NCBI RefSeq assembly: GCF_003935375.1
Contig: NZ_RHQM01000012.1
Span: 65,274 to 129,273, forward strand
DNA from: Stutzerimonas xanthomarina
Lineage (GTDB): Bacteria > Pseudomonadota > Gammaproteobacteria > Pseudomonadales > Pseudomonadaceae
Reading direction: 5' to 3'
Length of the DNA: 64,000 nt
This document shows, one piece after another, positions 1-9,100 of the stretch; within the stretch, counting starts at the first letter, position 1, and every line of letters begins with the position of its first letter. Position numbers and translations under genes: made by a program. The notes below the pieces were generated by a model. The model ran no database searches. It was given only the letters and a program-made list of their open reading frames with translations, and was not told the DNA's origin.

Positions 1-1
1 T

Positions 2-529
2 GAGCAGTTGCAGCAGTTCGGTATTCCCGTTCTGGTTGTCGAGCAGACCCGTCTCGAAGGGCTGGCCGAGCAGTTCGTTGTAGTGGGTAATGCCGTCGGG
101 CGCGCCGAACAAGGCGAGCGACTGGCCGGGCGCTTTCGTGCAGGCCTCGCCGAATTACGCAGCAACTACACGCGCGCTGAGCCGCTGCGGGTGTTCTATC
201 AGATCTGGAATCGCCCGCTGTATACCCTGGGCGGCCAGCAGATCATCAGCGAAGCGATCGAGGTGTGTGGTGGGCAAAACGTTTTCGCCGATCTGACCCT
301 GGCGGCGCCCCAGGTCAGCATCGAAGCCGTGCTTGCTCGCGATCCTGAAGTCATTCTTGCCGGTAGCGGTGCGCAGCTGGACGAATGGCTGGCCTGGCCG
401 CAGCTCAGTGCCGTGCGCAGCGGTCGACTGCTTGAAGTGCCCGACAAGGGGCTGGAGCGGCCGAGCTTCCAGATGCTGGGGGCGATCCGGAAGCTCTGCA
501 GGATTATGGCGCAGGCGGCGTCTGGATAG
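2..529 (+). CDS. btuF: Cobalamin-binding periplasmic protein, BtuF-like (5' end outside window)
   Basis: C-terminal part of a class III periplasmic substrate-binding protein that would hand vitamin B12 to a BtuCD-type importer. The reading frame is open from the window edge, so the signal peptide and first lobe are missing. Seen: the second-lobe pattern of BtuF proteins, with RPLYTLGG, a CGGQNVFAD segment, the APQVSIEAVLARDPEVIL stretch and a final helix ending at a TAG stop. It is on the opposite strand to the B12 transport operon, which has its own, different binding protein. In pseudomonads such genes often end a cobalamin biosynthesis or salvage operon; that upstream context lies outside the window. 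Fe-siderophore binding is the main alternative, but the motif pattern and locus favour B12. Confidence 0.8.
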   Translation, partial: EQLQQFGIPVLVVEQTRLEGLAEQFVVVGNAVGRAEQGERLAGRFRAGLAELRSNYTRAEPLRVFYQIWNRPLYTLGGQQIISEAIEVCGGQNVFADLTLAAPQVSIEAVLARDPEVILAGSGAQLDEWLAWPQLSAVRSGRLLEVPDKGLERPSFQMLGAIRKLCRIMAQAASG

Positions 530-600
530 CGCTGGGCTCGCTTCTGCTGTCTCTGATGACTTCCGTCCTTTTTTCTTCCTCTGTCAGGTGCCGAGAGCCG

Positions 601-1137
601 TCAGCGCTTGCCGTAGCTCTTGCTGACGAACTGTACTTCACTGATGCCGCGCCTCTGGTTGATCACGAGGGTCATCACGAAGAAGACATTGACCATCATG
701 TTGCACAACCTCGGCAGGATCGGCGGCACGTCGATGCCTTCCTGATCGACCCGGACCATCGCACGAATGGCTTTTTTCGCGCATGAGCGTGCGTGGTGAA
801 GTTGCGGTACCGGTGCACTGCCGCGTGGCAGTACGAAGCCCTGCAGGCGGGTGCTCACTTCCATCTGATAATGGCTCAACCGGCCTTGCAGCCAGACCAC
901 GTCGGCCTCCTCCACGGCCAGCCGTCCGCGAATCGAGCCATTGACATGGAAGGCCAGCGGCTGCAGTTGTTCGAGATCGGCGCGCAGGTCGTCGAACGGC
1001 ATGAGGTCGATGATTTCGCCTATATGCCCGCACAACTCATCGGTGATCACCTCGAAATCGCACAGTACCGAGGTTTCATGAATGAAGGGATAGCAGACCT
1101 CGTCCCAGTTCCTGCTCGGTTTCAATGCCATGTTCAC
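601..1137 (-). CDS. Divergent PduO-type cobalamin adenosyltransferase-like protein, probably not a normal enzyme
   Basis: A 178-residue protein, last gene of the B12 uptake operon; its ATG overlaps the ATPase stop by 4 bases. It lines up with PduO-type ATP:cob(I)alamin adenosyltransferases: the TDELCGHIGEI segment matches the family's GTVDELNSxIG, LEQLQPLAFHVNGSI matches the IQxxLFxIGAxLA helix, GFVLPRGS matches FILPGGS, and QLHHARSCAKKA matches LHxARTxCRRAER. The N-terminal ATP-binding loop (TGDxGxT) is absent, the RRxER helix reads KKAIR, and the NRLSD motif reads NMMVN. Family knowledge makes these catalytic or ATP-contacting positions. Inference: a cobalamin-binding or chaperone-like derivative rather than a working transferase. 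Homology is my reading by eye, not a search result. Confidence 0.6.
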   Translation of the reverse strand: MNMALKPSRNWDEVCYPFIHETSVLCDFEVITDELCGHIGEIIDLMPFDDLRADLEQLQPLAFHVNGSIRGRLAVEEADVVWLQGRLSHYQMEVSTRLQGFVLPRGSAPVPQLHHARSCAKKAIRAMVRVDQEGIDVPPILPRLCNMMVNVFFVMTLVINQRRGISEVQFVSKSYGKR

Positions 1138-1862
1138 CTCGCCTGAATGATGGGGGGCTGCTGTGTGAAGTCCACATACACCTCGACCTGAAATACCTCG
1201 GCCAGATCCTCAGCCGTCAGCACCTCTTCTGGCGTGCCGGTGCGGTATATGCGGCCCTGGTGCATCAGGCAAAGGCGATCGCAATAACGCGCCGCCAATC
1301 CCAAATCATGGATCGAGACCAGCACGCCGCAACCTTCGCCCGCATATTGCCTGAGCAATTGCAGAATATGCCGCTGGTAATACAGGTCGAGGCTGGCGAC
1401 CGGTTCGTCGGCGATCAGCACGCGAGGCTCGCCGGCCAGCACGCGGGCCAGCCAGACGCGCGTCTGCTCGCCGCCGGAGAGCTGGTCGATACGCCGCCCG
1501 CGCCATTGCCAGACGCCGGCCTGGTGCATGGCATGGTGGATCTTGCCGACATCCTCATCGCCCCAGGGCAGGCGGCCAAGGGTGACGATGTTCTCCACGG
1601 TCAAAGCCCAGGCGCTTTGGCTGGACTGCGGCAACAGCGCGACCTGGCGCGCACGTTCGTCGCCGCGCAGGTCTTGGCTGGACTGGCCGCCGATTTCTAC
1701 CTGGCCGCGGTACGTTTGCACGCCGGCCAGGCAGTTGAGCAAAGTGGACTTGCCCGAGCCGTTGGGGCCGATGATGCCCAGCACCTCACCGGCAGCGAGA
1801 GCCAGATCGGCTTCATGCAGGCGCTCGGCCACGCTCAACTGGTGCGCTCGAATCAGCTCCAT
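1134..1862 (-). CDS. btuD: ABC transporter ATP-binding protein, BtuD-like
   Basis: ATPase subunit (242 residues) of the cobalamin importer; it powers transport from the cytoplasmic face of the inner membrane. Walker A GPNGSGKST is at residues 32-40, a Q-loop LLPQSS near 77, signature LSGGE at 128-132, Walker B VLIADEP at 148-154 and the switch histidine in SIHDLG near 185. All catalytic motifs are intact. I chose the ATG at 1862 because a purine-rich GGAGCGG lies just before it and it overlaps the permease stop by 10 bases; a longer open frame upstream runs inside the permease gene. The iron-siderophore FecE/FhuC family has the same architecture; the riboswitch-controlled btuB upstream decides for B12. 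Confidence 0.85.
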   Translation of the reverse strand: MELIRAHQLSVAERLHEADLALAAGEVLGIIGPNGSGKSTLLNCLAGVQTYRGQVEIGGQSSQDLRGDERARQVALLPQSSQSAWALTVENIVTLGRLPWGDEDVGKIHHAMHQAGVWQWRGRRIDQLSGGEQTRVWLARVLAGEPRVLIADEPVASLDLYYQRHILQLLRQYAGEGCGVLVSIHDLGLAARYCDRLCLMHQGRIYRTGTPEEVLTAEDLAEVFQVEVYVDFTQQPPIIQAR

Positions 1863-2839
1863 TTCCGCCGCTCCCGCCAAACCAGCCAAATGAACAATGG
1901 GGCTCCGATCAGCGATGTCAGTACTCCAAGTTTGAGTTCGCGCCCTGGTGGTAACAGCCGGACGAGCAGGTCGGCGCACAGCACCAGCGTGGCACCAGCC
2001 AGCATCGATGGGATCAGCAGACGATCGGGCCGGTGCTTGACCAACGGGCGCACCAGGTGGGGCACGATCAGCCCGACAAAACCTATGGCGCCGGCTACCG
2101 CCACCGCCGAGCCGACCAGCACCGCCGCCCCTAGCACGATCAGCCGGCTGCCGCGTTTGACGTTCAATCCGAGGCTTTGCGCAGCACGCTCGCCAAGACT
2201 GAGGCCATACAGCAGCGGACGTTGGCGCAGAATCAGTAGTCCTCCGATCAGCAGGGCCGGCAGCAAGATGCGCAGGTGGTTCAGCCCACGTTCGGACACT
2301 GAGCCCAGCAGCCAGAACACCAGTTCCTGCATGGCATAGGGGTTGGGTGCGAAGTTCAGCAGCACCGCCAGCAGCGCACCGCTGACGGTGGATATTGCCA
2401 GCCCAGCCATGATGACCATCGACGGACGCGAGGAGCCGGCCAAGGCGAGCATGAGGACGAGGGCAACGCCGGCTCCCAGTAACCCGGCCAGTGCTGGCGC
2501 CATCTCGCCGGCGAAGGACAGCAGACCGAAGTAGAACACCGCTGCTGCGCCGAGCGCCGCGCCCTGGCTGGCGCCGATGAGGCCCGGATCGGCCAGCGGA
2601 TTGCGCAGCAGGCCCTGCAATGCGGCGCCGGAGAGACCCAGCGCCGCGCCGACACAGATGGCCAGCAACGTACGCGGCAGGCGAATGTCGCCAACCACGA
2701 TGGCATCGAGCGTGTCCGAGCCGCGCAGCCAGTCGAGCAGGCCCCCGACCAGGCTGACAGAGGTCGAGCCCAGGCTCAGCGAAAGCAGGACGGCAACCAG
2801 CAATGCAACGCCCAGCAGCGGCGTGATCAGTCGAGCCAT
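1853..2839 (-). CDS. btuC: ABC transporter permease, FecCD/BtuC family
   Basis: Membrane subunit (328 residues) of the B12 importer, with about ten hydrophobic segments. Characteristic FecCD-family stretches are visible: DIRLPRTLLAICVGAALGLSGAALQ near residues 50-75, the NPLADPGLIG turn after it, and GAIGFVGLIVPHLVRPLV in the C-terminal half, which forms the contact helix to the ATPase. The ATG at 2839 overlaps the end of the binding-protein gene by 13 bases, consistent with translational coupling; an in-frame ATG further upstream at 2884 would lie well inside that gene and is less likely. Confidence 0.87.
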   Translation of the reverse strand: MARLITPLLGVALLVAVLLSLSLGSTSVSLVGGLLDWLRGSDTLDAIVVGDIRLPRTLLAICVGAALGLSGAALQGLLRNPLADPGLIGASQGAALGAAAVFYFGLLSFAGEMAPALAGLLGAGVALVLMLALAGSSRPSMVIMAGLAISTVSGALLAVLLNFAPNPYAMQELVFWLLGSVSERGLNHLRILLPALLIGGLLILRQRPLLYGLSLGERAAQSLGLNVKRGSRLIVLGAAVLVGSAVAVAGAIGFVGLIVPHLVRPLVKHRPDRLLIPSMLAGATLVLCADLLVRLLPPGRELKLGVLTSLIGAPLFIWLVWRERRKWS

Positions 2840-3600
2840 TGGTGCAGTTGTCCTATCAGGTCCCAGGTCCAGGGCCCCGGGCATTGCCAGCGCCAGTAAT
2901 CGGTGGCTAACCAGCGTTCAGGCGGTACGGCCCTGGCCAGTGCCGGATGCTCGGCAAATTGATTGGCCAGCGCACGATGTGCAGGCGCGGCCCAGAGGAT
3001 GGCGTCCGGTGGATCGCTGACGATGCTTTCCAGATCCAGGCGCAGGTAGCCGGGCTCGGTCAGGTAGTTGCTCCAACCGGCATGCTCGAGAATCTCGTGT
3101 TCCAGCGTGCCGGTGCCTGTTCCGATGCCATTTGAGCCGAGCAGCAACAGGCGCTGGGGCCTGGTAGGGCGGCGATGTGGCGCGGGTACTTCGCTAGCGA
3201 GCGCTTCGGACAGTTGCAGATGTCGCAAAAACTGTTTTTCGTATGCCACCACCTGCTGCAGAGTCAGCGGCAGCGCCAGCACTTCCACGCGCACGCCCAG
3301 GCTCTGCAGCCGTTGGCGCAACATGACCGCAGCATATTGGCCGACCAGCACCAGGTCTGGCCGCAGCGCATAGATGCTCTCCAGGCTGCCGTCGTGCAAT
3401 GGCCACTCGGGGCCGATCCAGTCGATGGGGTAGCGCTTCTGGAGCGCGGACAGGGCTGCCACGTTTTGCCGGTCGGCATGATGCGCCACCAGCCAGTCCA
3501 GGCACAGATCGAGGGACAGGATGCGCTGGGGCGTCGCTGCCAGAACCCAGCTTGGTAATGCCAGCAACATGATCAGCAGAGCAATCGCCAGGCGCAGCAT
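2827..3600 (-). CDS. Periplasmic binding protein of the B12 ABC transporter
   Basis: A 257-residue class III periplasmic binding protein. Residues 1-21 are a signal peptide (positively charged start, long Leu/Ile/Ala core, cleavage after VLAA). The first lobe has the RILSLDLCLDWL opening and the LESIYALRPDLVLVGQY stretch seen in BtuF and siderophore-binding proteins; the second lobe ends with a helix WTWDLIGQLHQWL. It overlaps the permease gene by 13 bases and follows btuB after a hairpin-containing gap. It differs from the BtuF-like protein at the window start, so the locus has two candidate cobalamin-binding proteins. B12 specificity is inferred from the operon. Confidence 0.8.
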   Translation of the reverse strand: MLRLAIALLIMLLALPSWVLAATPQRILSLDLCLDWLVAHHADRQNVAALSALQKRYPIDWIGPEWPLHDGSLESIYALRPDLVLVGQYAAVMLRQRLQSLGVRVEVLALPLTLQQVVAYEKQFLRHLQLSEALASEVPAPHRRPTRPQRLLLLGSNGIGTGTGTLEHEILEHAGWSNYLTEPGYLRLDLESIVSDPPDAILWAAPAHRALANQFAEHPALARAVPPERWLATDYWRWQCPGPWTWDLIGQLHQWLD

Positions 3601-3619
3601 GGAGAAGCCTTATCAGGGG

Positions 3620-3642
3620 CGCCCTGGCGCTACGCCAGGGCG
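3620..3642 (-). repeat. Intercistronic hairpin between btuB and the binding-protein gene
   Basis: A perfect 10-base stem (CGCCCTGGCG / CGCCAGGGCG) closing a 3-base loop lies in the 77-base gap downstream of btuB. No T-run follows on the minus strand, so it is unlikely to be an efficient terminator. A role in mRNA stability or in lowering expression of the distal transport genes relative to btuB is inferred. Confidence 0.6.
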
Positions 3643-3677
3643 GGATCTTGCCGGCTGAGCCGACGACCTCGGTGAGG

Positions 3678-5585
3678 TTACAGTTGGGGTATCCAGGTCA
3701 TGCCGACCATCACGCTTGCCGGTGTTTCCCGGTAGCCGTATTCCTGGCCGTTGTGGCTGTACACCAGGCGGCTATAGTCCTTGTCCAGCACGTTGGCCAG
3801 CTTCATGTCGAAGGCCAGCTCGCTGCTGGCCTGCCAACTGGCGCGCAGGTCCAGAACACCGTAACCGGGCAGTTCTGATGTGTTGGCGGCGTTACCGTAG
3901 CTGCTGCTGACGGCAGCGAAGCTGGCACCGACGCCGAAATCGCCGAACTGACGATCAACATTCAGGTTCAGGGTGCGCTTGGCGCGGTTGGACAGGGTGT
4001 GGCCATTTTCGCGGTTACGTGGATCGATGACGCTGATACCCAAATCCCCGTGCCAGCCGAAAAGCTCCTGCCTGAGGACCGCTTCGAAGCCGTTGACCCG
4101 GGCCCGGTCGGTGTTTTCCGTGGTGCTTTCCCACGTCACCGGATCGCTCACGATGGTAATCAGGTCGCGAAAATCCGTGCGATACAACGAAGTTTCCAGG
4201 CGCGTGCTCGGGCTGAGCTGGCTACGCCATTGCAGTTCATAGCTGCGGGATCTTTCCGGTTTCAAGTCCGGATTGCCTTGGTAGCCGCCATCCAGTGGCC
4301 AGTAAAGATCGGCAAAGGTCGGTACACGGAAGCCTTCGGCGTAGGACAGGATCAGCTGGTTGTCCGCATCGAGCTGGTAGCTAAGCGCCCCATTGAAGGT
4401 GCTCTCGTTGCCGAATTGCTGGTTATCATCGTGGCGCATGCCCAGTTCGGTGCCGAAGCGCTGGCCCTGAAAGCTGTGCTGGGCAAAGACTGCCTTGTTG
4501 TCGCGGCTGTCGACGCCGAAATCATTGCTGCTGCGGACCTTGTCATTCAGATAGTCGGCACCCAGGCGCAGGCTATGGCCATCGCCCAGCGTCAGGGTAT
4601 TGAGCCAGTTGGCCGAGTCGCGATAGCTGTTGTTGACCGTACTGCCGGGGAACAGCTTGTCGAAGTTTTCCTGCTTGTCTTCGCTGTGGCCGAGTTCGAT
4701 ACGGCTGCGCCAGACATCGTTGATGCGCCCGTCCAGCCAGGTGGTGGTGGTGCTGACGCTGTACTCGTCGTAGGGCTCGGCAGGGAACGTCAGGAAGGTG
4801 CTTGGATCCCAACGCCCGAAGGGGTTATCGATCTCTGTCTTGCCTCGCTGATCCAGTACGGTAAAACCGGCTTGCAGGTCGTCGCTGAGCTGGTGGCTCA
4901 AGCTGAGCGCCAGGGAGCGGTTGCGGTAGGCGTCATGGTCCGCATCACTGGCGTAAGAGGTGCGGGTGCGGTCGATACCGGCGGTTTCTTCCAGCCCGGC
5001 GGACAGGCTGAAGCGGGTGCGCTCATCGCCACCGGACAGGCCAAGGGTGCGCTCCCAGGTATTGTCGCTGCCGCCGGCGATGCGTACGTAGGGGCGCAGT
5101 CCTTGGCCTTCACCTCGGCGGGTGAAGATCTGAATCACGCCGCCCATGGCATCGGCTCCATGAATGGCCGAACGCGATCCGCGCAGAACCTCGATGCGCT
5201 CGATCTGATCGATACTGAGAAACTGCAACGCCGCACCACCAGCGGTAGCCGAGCCCGCTCGTACACCGTCGATCAACACCAGCGTCTGAGCCGTGCTCGT
5301 ACCGCGGACATAAAGGCCATAGCCGGCGCCGCGGCCTCCGTAGTTGGCAACCTGAACACCGGGCACCTGCGTCAACAGTTGGGGCACGCTGGCCGGACGT
5401 AACCGCTCGATATCCGCACGGGTGAACACGGTACTGGCGGCGCTGCTGTCACTGCGCTGTTCCACATCGCGATTGGCCGTGATCAACGTATCGGAGAGCT
5501 TTAGTGCGTCCTCGCGGGACGATGTCTGAGCTAATGCCAAGCTGGGCGTCAGGGCAACGGCCAGTGCCAAGCGGGATAATTTCAT
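3678..5585 (-). CDS. btuB: TonB-dependent outer-membrane vitamin B12 receptor
   Basis: A 635-residue outer-membrane transporter for cobalamin driven by TonB. The signal peptide spans about residues 1-19 (ends LALA), followed by a TonB-box-like DTLITANRD. The plug domain shows TRADIERLRPASVPQLL, GRGAGYGLYVRG, VLIDGVR and IERIEVLRGSRSAIHGADAMGGVI, all family hallmarks; the remaining two-thirds is beta-barrel ending in an aromatic-containing strand. I chose the ATG at 5585 because it begins a good signal peptide and has GAGGAA nine bases upstream; upstream in-frame codons lie in the riboswitch leader. The cobalamin riboswitch just upstream strongly supports the substrate. Confidence 0.93.
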   Translation of the reverse strand: MKLSRLALAVALTPSLALAQTSSREDALKLSDTLITANRDVEQRSDSSAASTVFTRADIERLRPASVPQLLTQVPGVQVANYGGRGAGYGLYVRGTSTAQTLVLIDGVRAGSATAGGAALQFLSIDQIERIEVLRGSRSAIHGADAMGGVIQIFTRRGEGQGLRPYVRIAGGSDNTWERTLGLSGGDERTRFSLSAGLEETAGIDRTRTSYASDADHDAYRNRSLALSLSHQLSDDLQAGFTVLDQRGKTEIDNPFGRWDPSTFLTFPAEPYDEYSVSTTTTWLDGRINDVWRSRIELGHSEDKQENFDKLFPGSTVNNSYRDSANWLNTLTLGDGHSLRLGADYLNDKVRSSNDFGVDSRDNKAVFAQHSFQGQRFGTELGMRHDDNQQFGNESTFNGALSYQLDADNQLILSYAEGFRVPTFADLYWPLDGGYQGNPDLKPERSRSYELQWRSQLSPSTRLETSLYRTDFRDLITIVSDPVTWESTTENTDRARVNGFEAVLRQELFGWHGDLGISVIDPRNRENGHTLSNRAKRTLNLNVDRQFGDFGVGASFAAVSSSYGNAANTSELPGYGVLDLRASWQASSELAFDMKLANVLDKDYSRLVYSHNGQEYGYRETPASVMVGMTWIPQL

Positions 5586-5596
5586 CGGTAAAGATT

Positions 5597-5623
5597 CCTC
5601 AAAAGATTTCAGCACTTTTGAGG
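5597..5623 (-). promoter_or_regulatory. Hairpin sequestering the btuB ribosome binding site
   Basis: On the minus strand a perfect 9-base inverted repeat, CCTCAAAAG ... CTTTTGAGG, closes a 9-base loop, and its 3' arm contains the GAGG Shine-Dalgarno of btuB. Just upstream, the strand at 5672-5680 can pair either with 5651-5658 (through its neighbour 5670-5677) or with 5622-5630, next to this hairpin. This is the layout expected of a riboswitch acting on translation initiation. Confidence 0.65.
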
Positions 5624-5698
5624 AGGGCAGGAACAAGCGCGGGGGATGACGGGCAGCAGCGCTTGACGGTGCTGCCCTCCGCAACACCAGTCGAATCC

Positions 5699-5870
5699 GT
5701 CAGGCCGGTCTCCGGGCTTTCGACACGCATCACGCTCACCTTCCCATGCCGGAACACAGTGGCTGTGGAGCGGACGGCGATCCCTGAGGATCGCGGTCGA
5801 TTACCGTTGCGGGGGCAGCGCCGGCCTTGCTCATCGAGCGCACCGGCTTCCCGTTTAATGCGGACCTTGC
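5699..5870 (-). ncRNA. Cobalamin (AdoCbl) riboswitch upstream of btuB
   Basis: Read on the minus strand, the leader holds the conserved cobalamin-aptamer blocks in order: GGGAAGCCGGTG, the CTGCCCCCGCAACGGTAA block (5801-5818), the B12 box AGCCACTG (centred on 5757-5763), GGGAAGG, and the closing CCGGAGACCGGCC near 5702-5717. It lies about 115 bases from the btuB start. In this family, B12 binding lowers expression of the downstream uptake genes. Boundaries are approximate, since the outer stem was judged by eye. Confidence 0.93.
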
Positions 5871-6145
5871 GGTCGTGCACACCTGGGCGGATAAGAAAAC
5901 GCGCGAACCTTACGGCTGGTGCTGGAGAAACACAAGCGGACGAATGGCCGCAAGGACAGTGGTTTCCAAGCAAAGCCGCGCCCCAGGGCCGCTCGAGCGT
6001 TGCTCGAAAAACATCCAGCCGCGACGGTGCGCAATGTTCAGCGATCGGCGCTGACTTGCGGGCGCCTACATTGGGCTCGAAGCCGCCGAGGTCGTGCCGA
6101 CTGTCGCCAAGCGACGGCGGCATGTCCGCGCGACAGCGCCGAGCT
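5871..6145. other. Gap between the riboswitch and sbcC; no gene seen
   Basis: About 275 bases between the start of the riboswitch-led transcript and the end of sbcC. The open frames crossing it have no recognisable protein features and run through the riboswitch. It must contain the btuB promoter (minus strand), but I see no convincing -35/-10 pair or sigma-54 element. Confidence 0.5.
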
Positions 6146-9100
6146 TTATGAAAGCCCCCCGACAATCTGTAGATCACTCTGCCCATTGCCCTGCCGGCGC
6201 ACCTGGATCTGCACTGGAATGCGCTCGTGCATTTCCGCCACATGGGAGATCACCGCCACCTTGCGGCCCTGGGCCTGCAGCGAATCCAGCGCGTCCATGG
6301 CGATCTGCAGCGACTCGGGGTCGAGGCTGCCGAAGCCTTCGTCGATAAACAGCGACTCGATCCTGAGCTTGCTCGAGGCCATCGAGGCCAGGCCCAGCGC
6401 CAGGGCCAGCGAAACGAGGAAGGTCTCGCCGCCGGACAGCGAATGCACCGAGCGCAGCTCGTCGCCCATCTCGGTATCCATGACCAGTAGGCCCAGCGGG
6501 CTGCCGCCGCGCTTGAGCCGGTAGCGCCTGGCCAGTTGGCGCAGCTGCACATTGGCATGCTGCACCAACAGGTCGAGGTTGTAGGCCTGGGCGATCTTGC
6601 GGAAGGCGCCGCCGTCGCTGGAGCCGATCAAGGCGGCGATGCGCCCCCAGCGCTGATGCTCGGCCCGTGCGGCGTCGATCTGTGCGAGCAACGCCTGGCT
6701 CTGGCTGCGGCGCTTGTCGTCGTCGATCAGCTGGGCGCGGGTTTGCGCGCAGCGCTGGTCGGCCTGCTCGCATTGCTGCAGTTGCTCGGCATGGCGCTGC
6801 TGCAGCCGTTCGATGTCCGGCGTTTCGGCCTGCTGCAGTTTGTGCGTGTTCAGGCGACTGAGGCAGCCGTCCAGACGCTCGCGACAGCGGGTCAGGGTTT
6901 CGGCGTTCTGTTGCAGGCGCTGGCGCGCCTCGGCAATCAGCTGGTCATCCATGTGCAGCAGCTGGGCGAGGGTGGCGTCGTCCAGCTGCGGGTGGCTGGT
7001 GCGCCAGGTGGCCAGCTCCGCATTCAGCGCGTCGCGTTCCTGTTCCAGTTCGGCTTGGCGCTGGCGACAGTTCTGCTGCTCGCTGTGCAGCCGCGTCAGG
7101 CCAATCTTGCTCTCGTTGAGCTGCCGATCAATCTCGGCCTGGGTTTGCCGCGCAGCCTGGATGGTCGCGTCCAGCTGCTGTTGCCAGGCGCTGGCGCTGG
7201 TCTGTTCGCCAAGGCTGGTACGTAGCGCCTGCTGGCAGGCCAGCAGCAGTTTCTCGCGCTCGCTCAGTCGTGCGCTGCAGCCTGCCTGTTTCTCCTGGCG
7301 ATGGCGCTGCTGCAGCTGCTCGTCGCTGCGGCGCTGCTCGCACTGGCGCAGCTCCTCGGCCAGCTCGCTCTGCTGTTGCAGCTGTTGCAGCCGCGTGGCG
7401 ATGCTGGCGTCCAGCTGCATGAAGGTCTGCGCGGGGTTTTCGCGCCAGCGTTGCAGCTGGTCGGCGGGCAACAGCTCGGCAAACGCCTGCAGTTCCTCAT
7501 CGAGCTGCTGGTGATCGCGGGCGAGCGCATCGCGTTGGCGGGCGAGTTGCTGGGTCGCCTCGACGCAGGCCTCGCGCGCGGCCTGCCAGGCCTGCTGCAG
7601 GGCTTCGCTGTGCTGTTGCAGGGCGAGCAACTGCTGCTGACGCTCACTGGCGCTGGCGATCTGGTCTTTGAGATTGGTCAGCTGCGCTTCCAGCCATTGC
7701 GAACGCTCAGCTTCCGGCTGCTCAAGCAATCGCGTGTGTGCGGGCAGGGCGAGCAGGCGCGGTGCCAGGGCCTGCAGCTGCGCCTCCACTTCGCCCTGGC
7801 GTTGTTGCGTCTGGCGCAACTGCGTGCTGAGCGCGACATGGCGATCCCGCAGTTCCTGCAGACGCTGGTCCTGTTCCTGCAGCGACTGGCGAGCGCGCGC
7901 GGCTTCGCTGTCGTCGTGCTGATCTAGGCTGGCGACCAGCGCGTCGGTCTGCTGCCAGGGATGCTCGTCGCTGCCGCAGACCGGGCAGGGCTCGCCGGGA
8001 ACGAGCGCCGCACGCAGCGCTTCGACATTCTCGCTGCGTGCCAGGCGTTGGCGTTCGAGCAGGGCGAGGGTGACCTTGAGCGCCTGCTCGGCGGCATCAC
8101 GGTCACTGCGAAGCTGTTTGCCCTGAGGTACCAGGCTGTCCAGCTCGGCCTGCTGGCGGATGTGGGCGTCGCTCAGTTCGCGCTGGCTGGCGGTGAGCGT
8201 GAGCTGCTGCGCCCAGAGTTCGCGCAGGGCCTCGGTTTCGCGCTCGGCCTGGCGCCATTCGTCGAGCTGTCGATGCAGACCGGCCAGCTGTTCGGCCAGC
8301 CCTAGTTCGCTGTCGCGTTCGCGTTGCAGATTGTCCAGCGCCTCGCGCGCCTGGCTTTGTCGGGTTTCGGCAGCCTTGGCCTGCGCTTCCAGTGCCGGGA
8401 GTTCGCTCTGACCTTGCTGCAGCCGTGCCGTCAGCTGGACGGCCTGTTGCAGGCGCCGACTGTAGCCGCCCCAGGCTGCACAGAGCGGTTGCAGCGCTGC
8501 GCTCGTCTCGAGTTGCTGCGTCAGCGTTGCTAGCTGTTCGGCGGCGCGCTGTTGCTGCTCACCGAGCTGCTTGAGCGTTGCCTCGCCGGTGCTCGCCGCG
8601 GCATCGGCCTGGACGCTTTCTTCGCGGATCGAGACGAGGTCGGTGTTCAGGTGGCTGAGGCGTTCCTCTTCGCGGCGTGCCTGGGCCAGCCGCGGCTCGG
8701 CGTCCTGGCGCGCCTGTTCGGCCGAACGCAGTTGCTCGCTGGCGGCGCTGCATTGGCTCTGCAAGGTGTCGAGACGTTGCTGCAGGCTTTGCGCCTCGTG
8801 CTGCAGGCGAGTGAGGCTGTCGGCGGCCTTGCCCAGCAGGGGTTCGAGTTCGTGCTGGCGCAGAAAACGATGGCGCTGCGGCGCGAGCCGTTCGAACAGG
8901 TCGAGAATACGACGGGCCTCGGCCAGGCTCTCGCGCTCGTCTTCGGCGTCCTGCAGCTGCTGGCGTGCGGCTTCGCGCTCGTTTTCCAGTCGCTGCAATT
9001 CGCTGAGCCATTGGCGCTGGGCTTCGGCCACCTTGAGCTGTTGTTGCAGATTCTTCAGTTCTTCGAGCTGGGCCTGATGTTCGCGCTCCAGTACGTCGCG

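Noticed and set aside
5599..6243. 214-codon minus-strand frame covering the riboswitch
   Set aside because: Explained by the structured B12 aptamer; no protein features.
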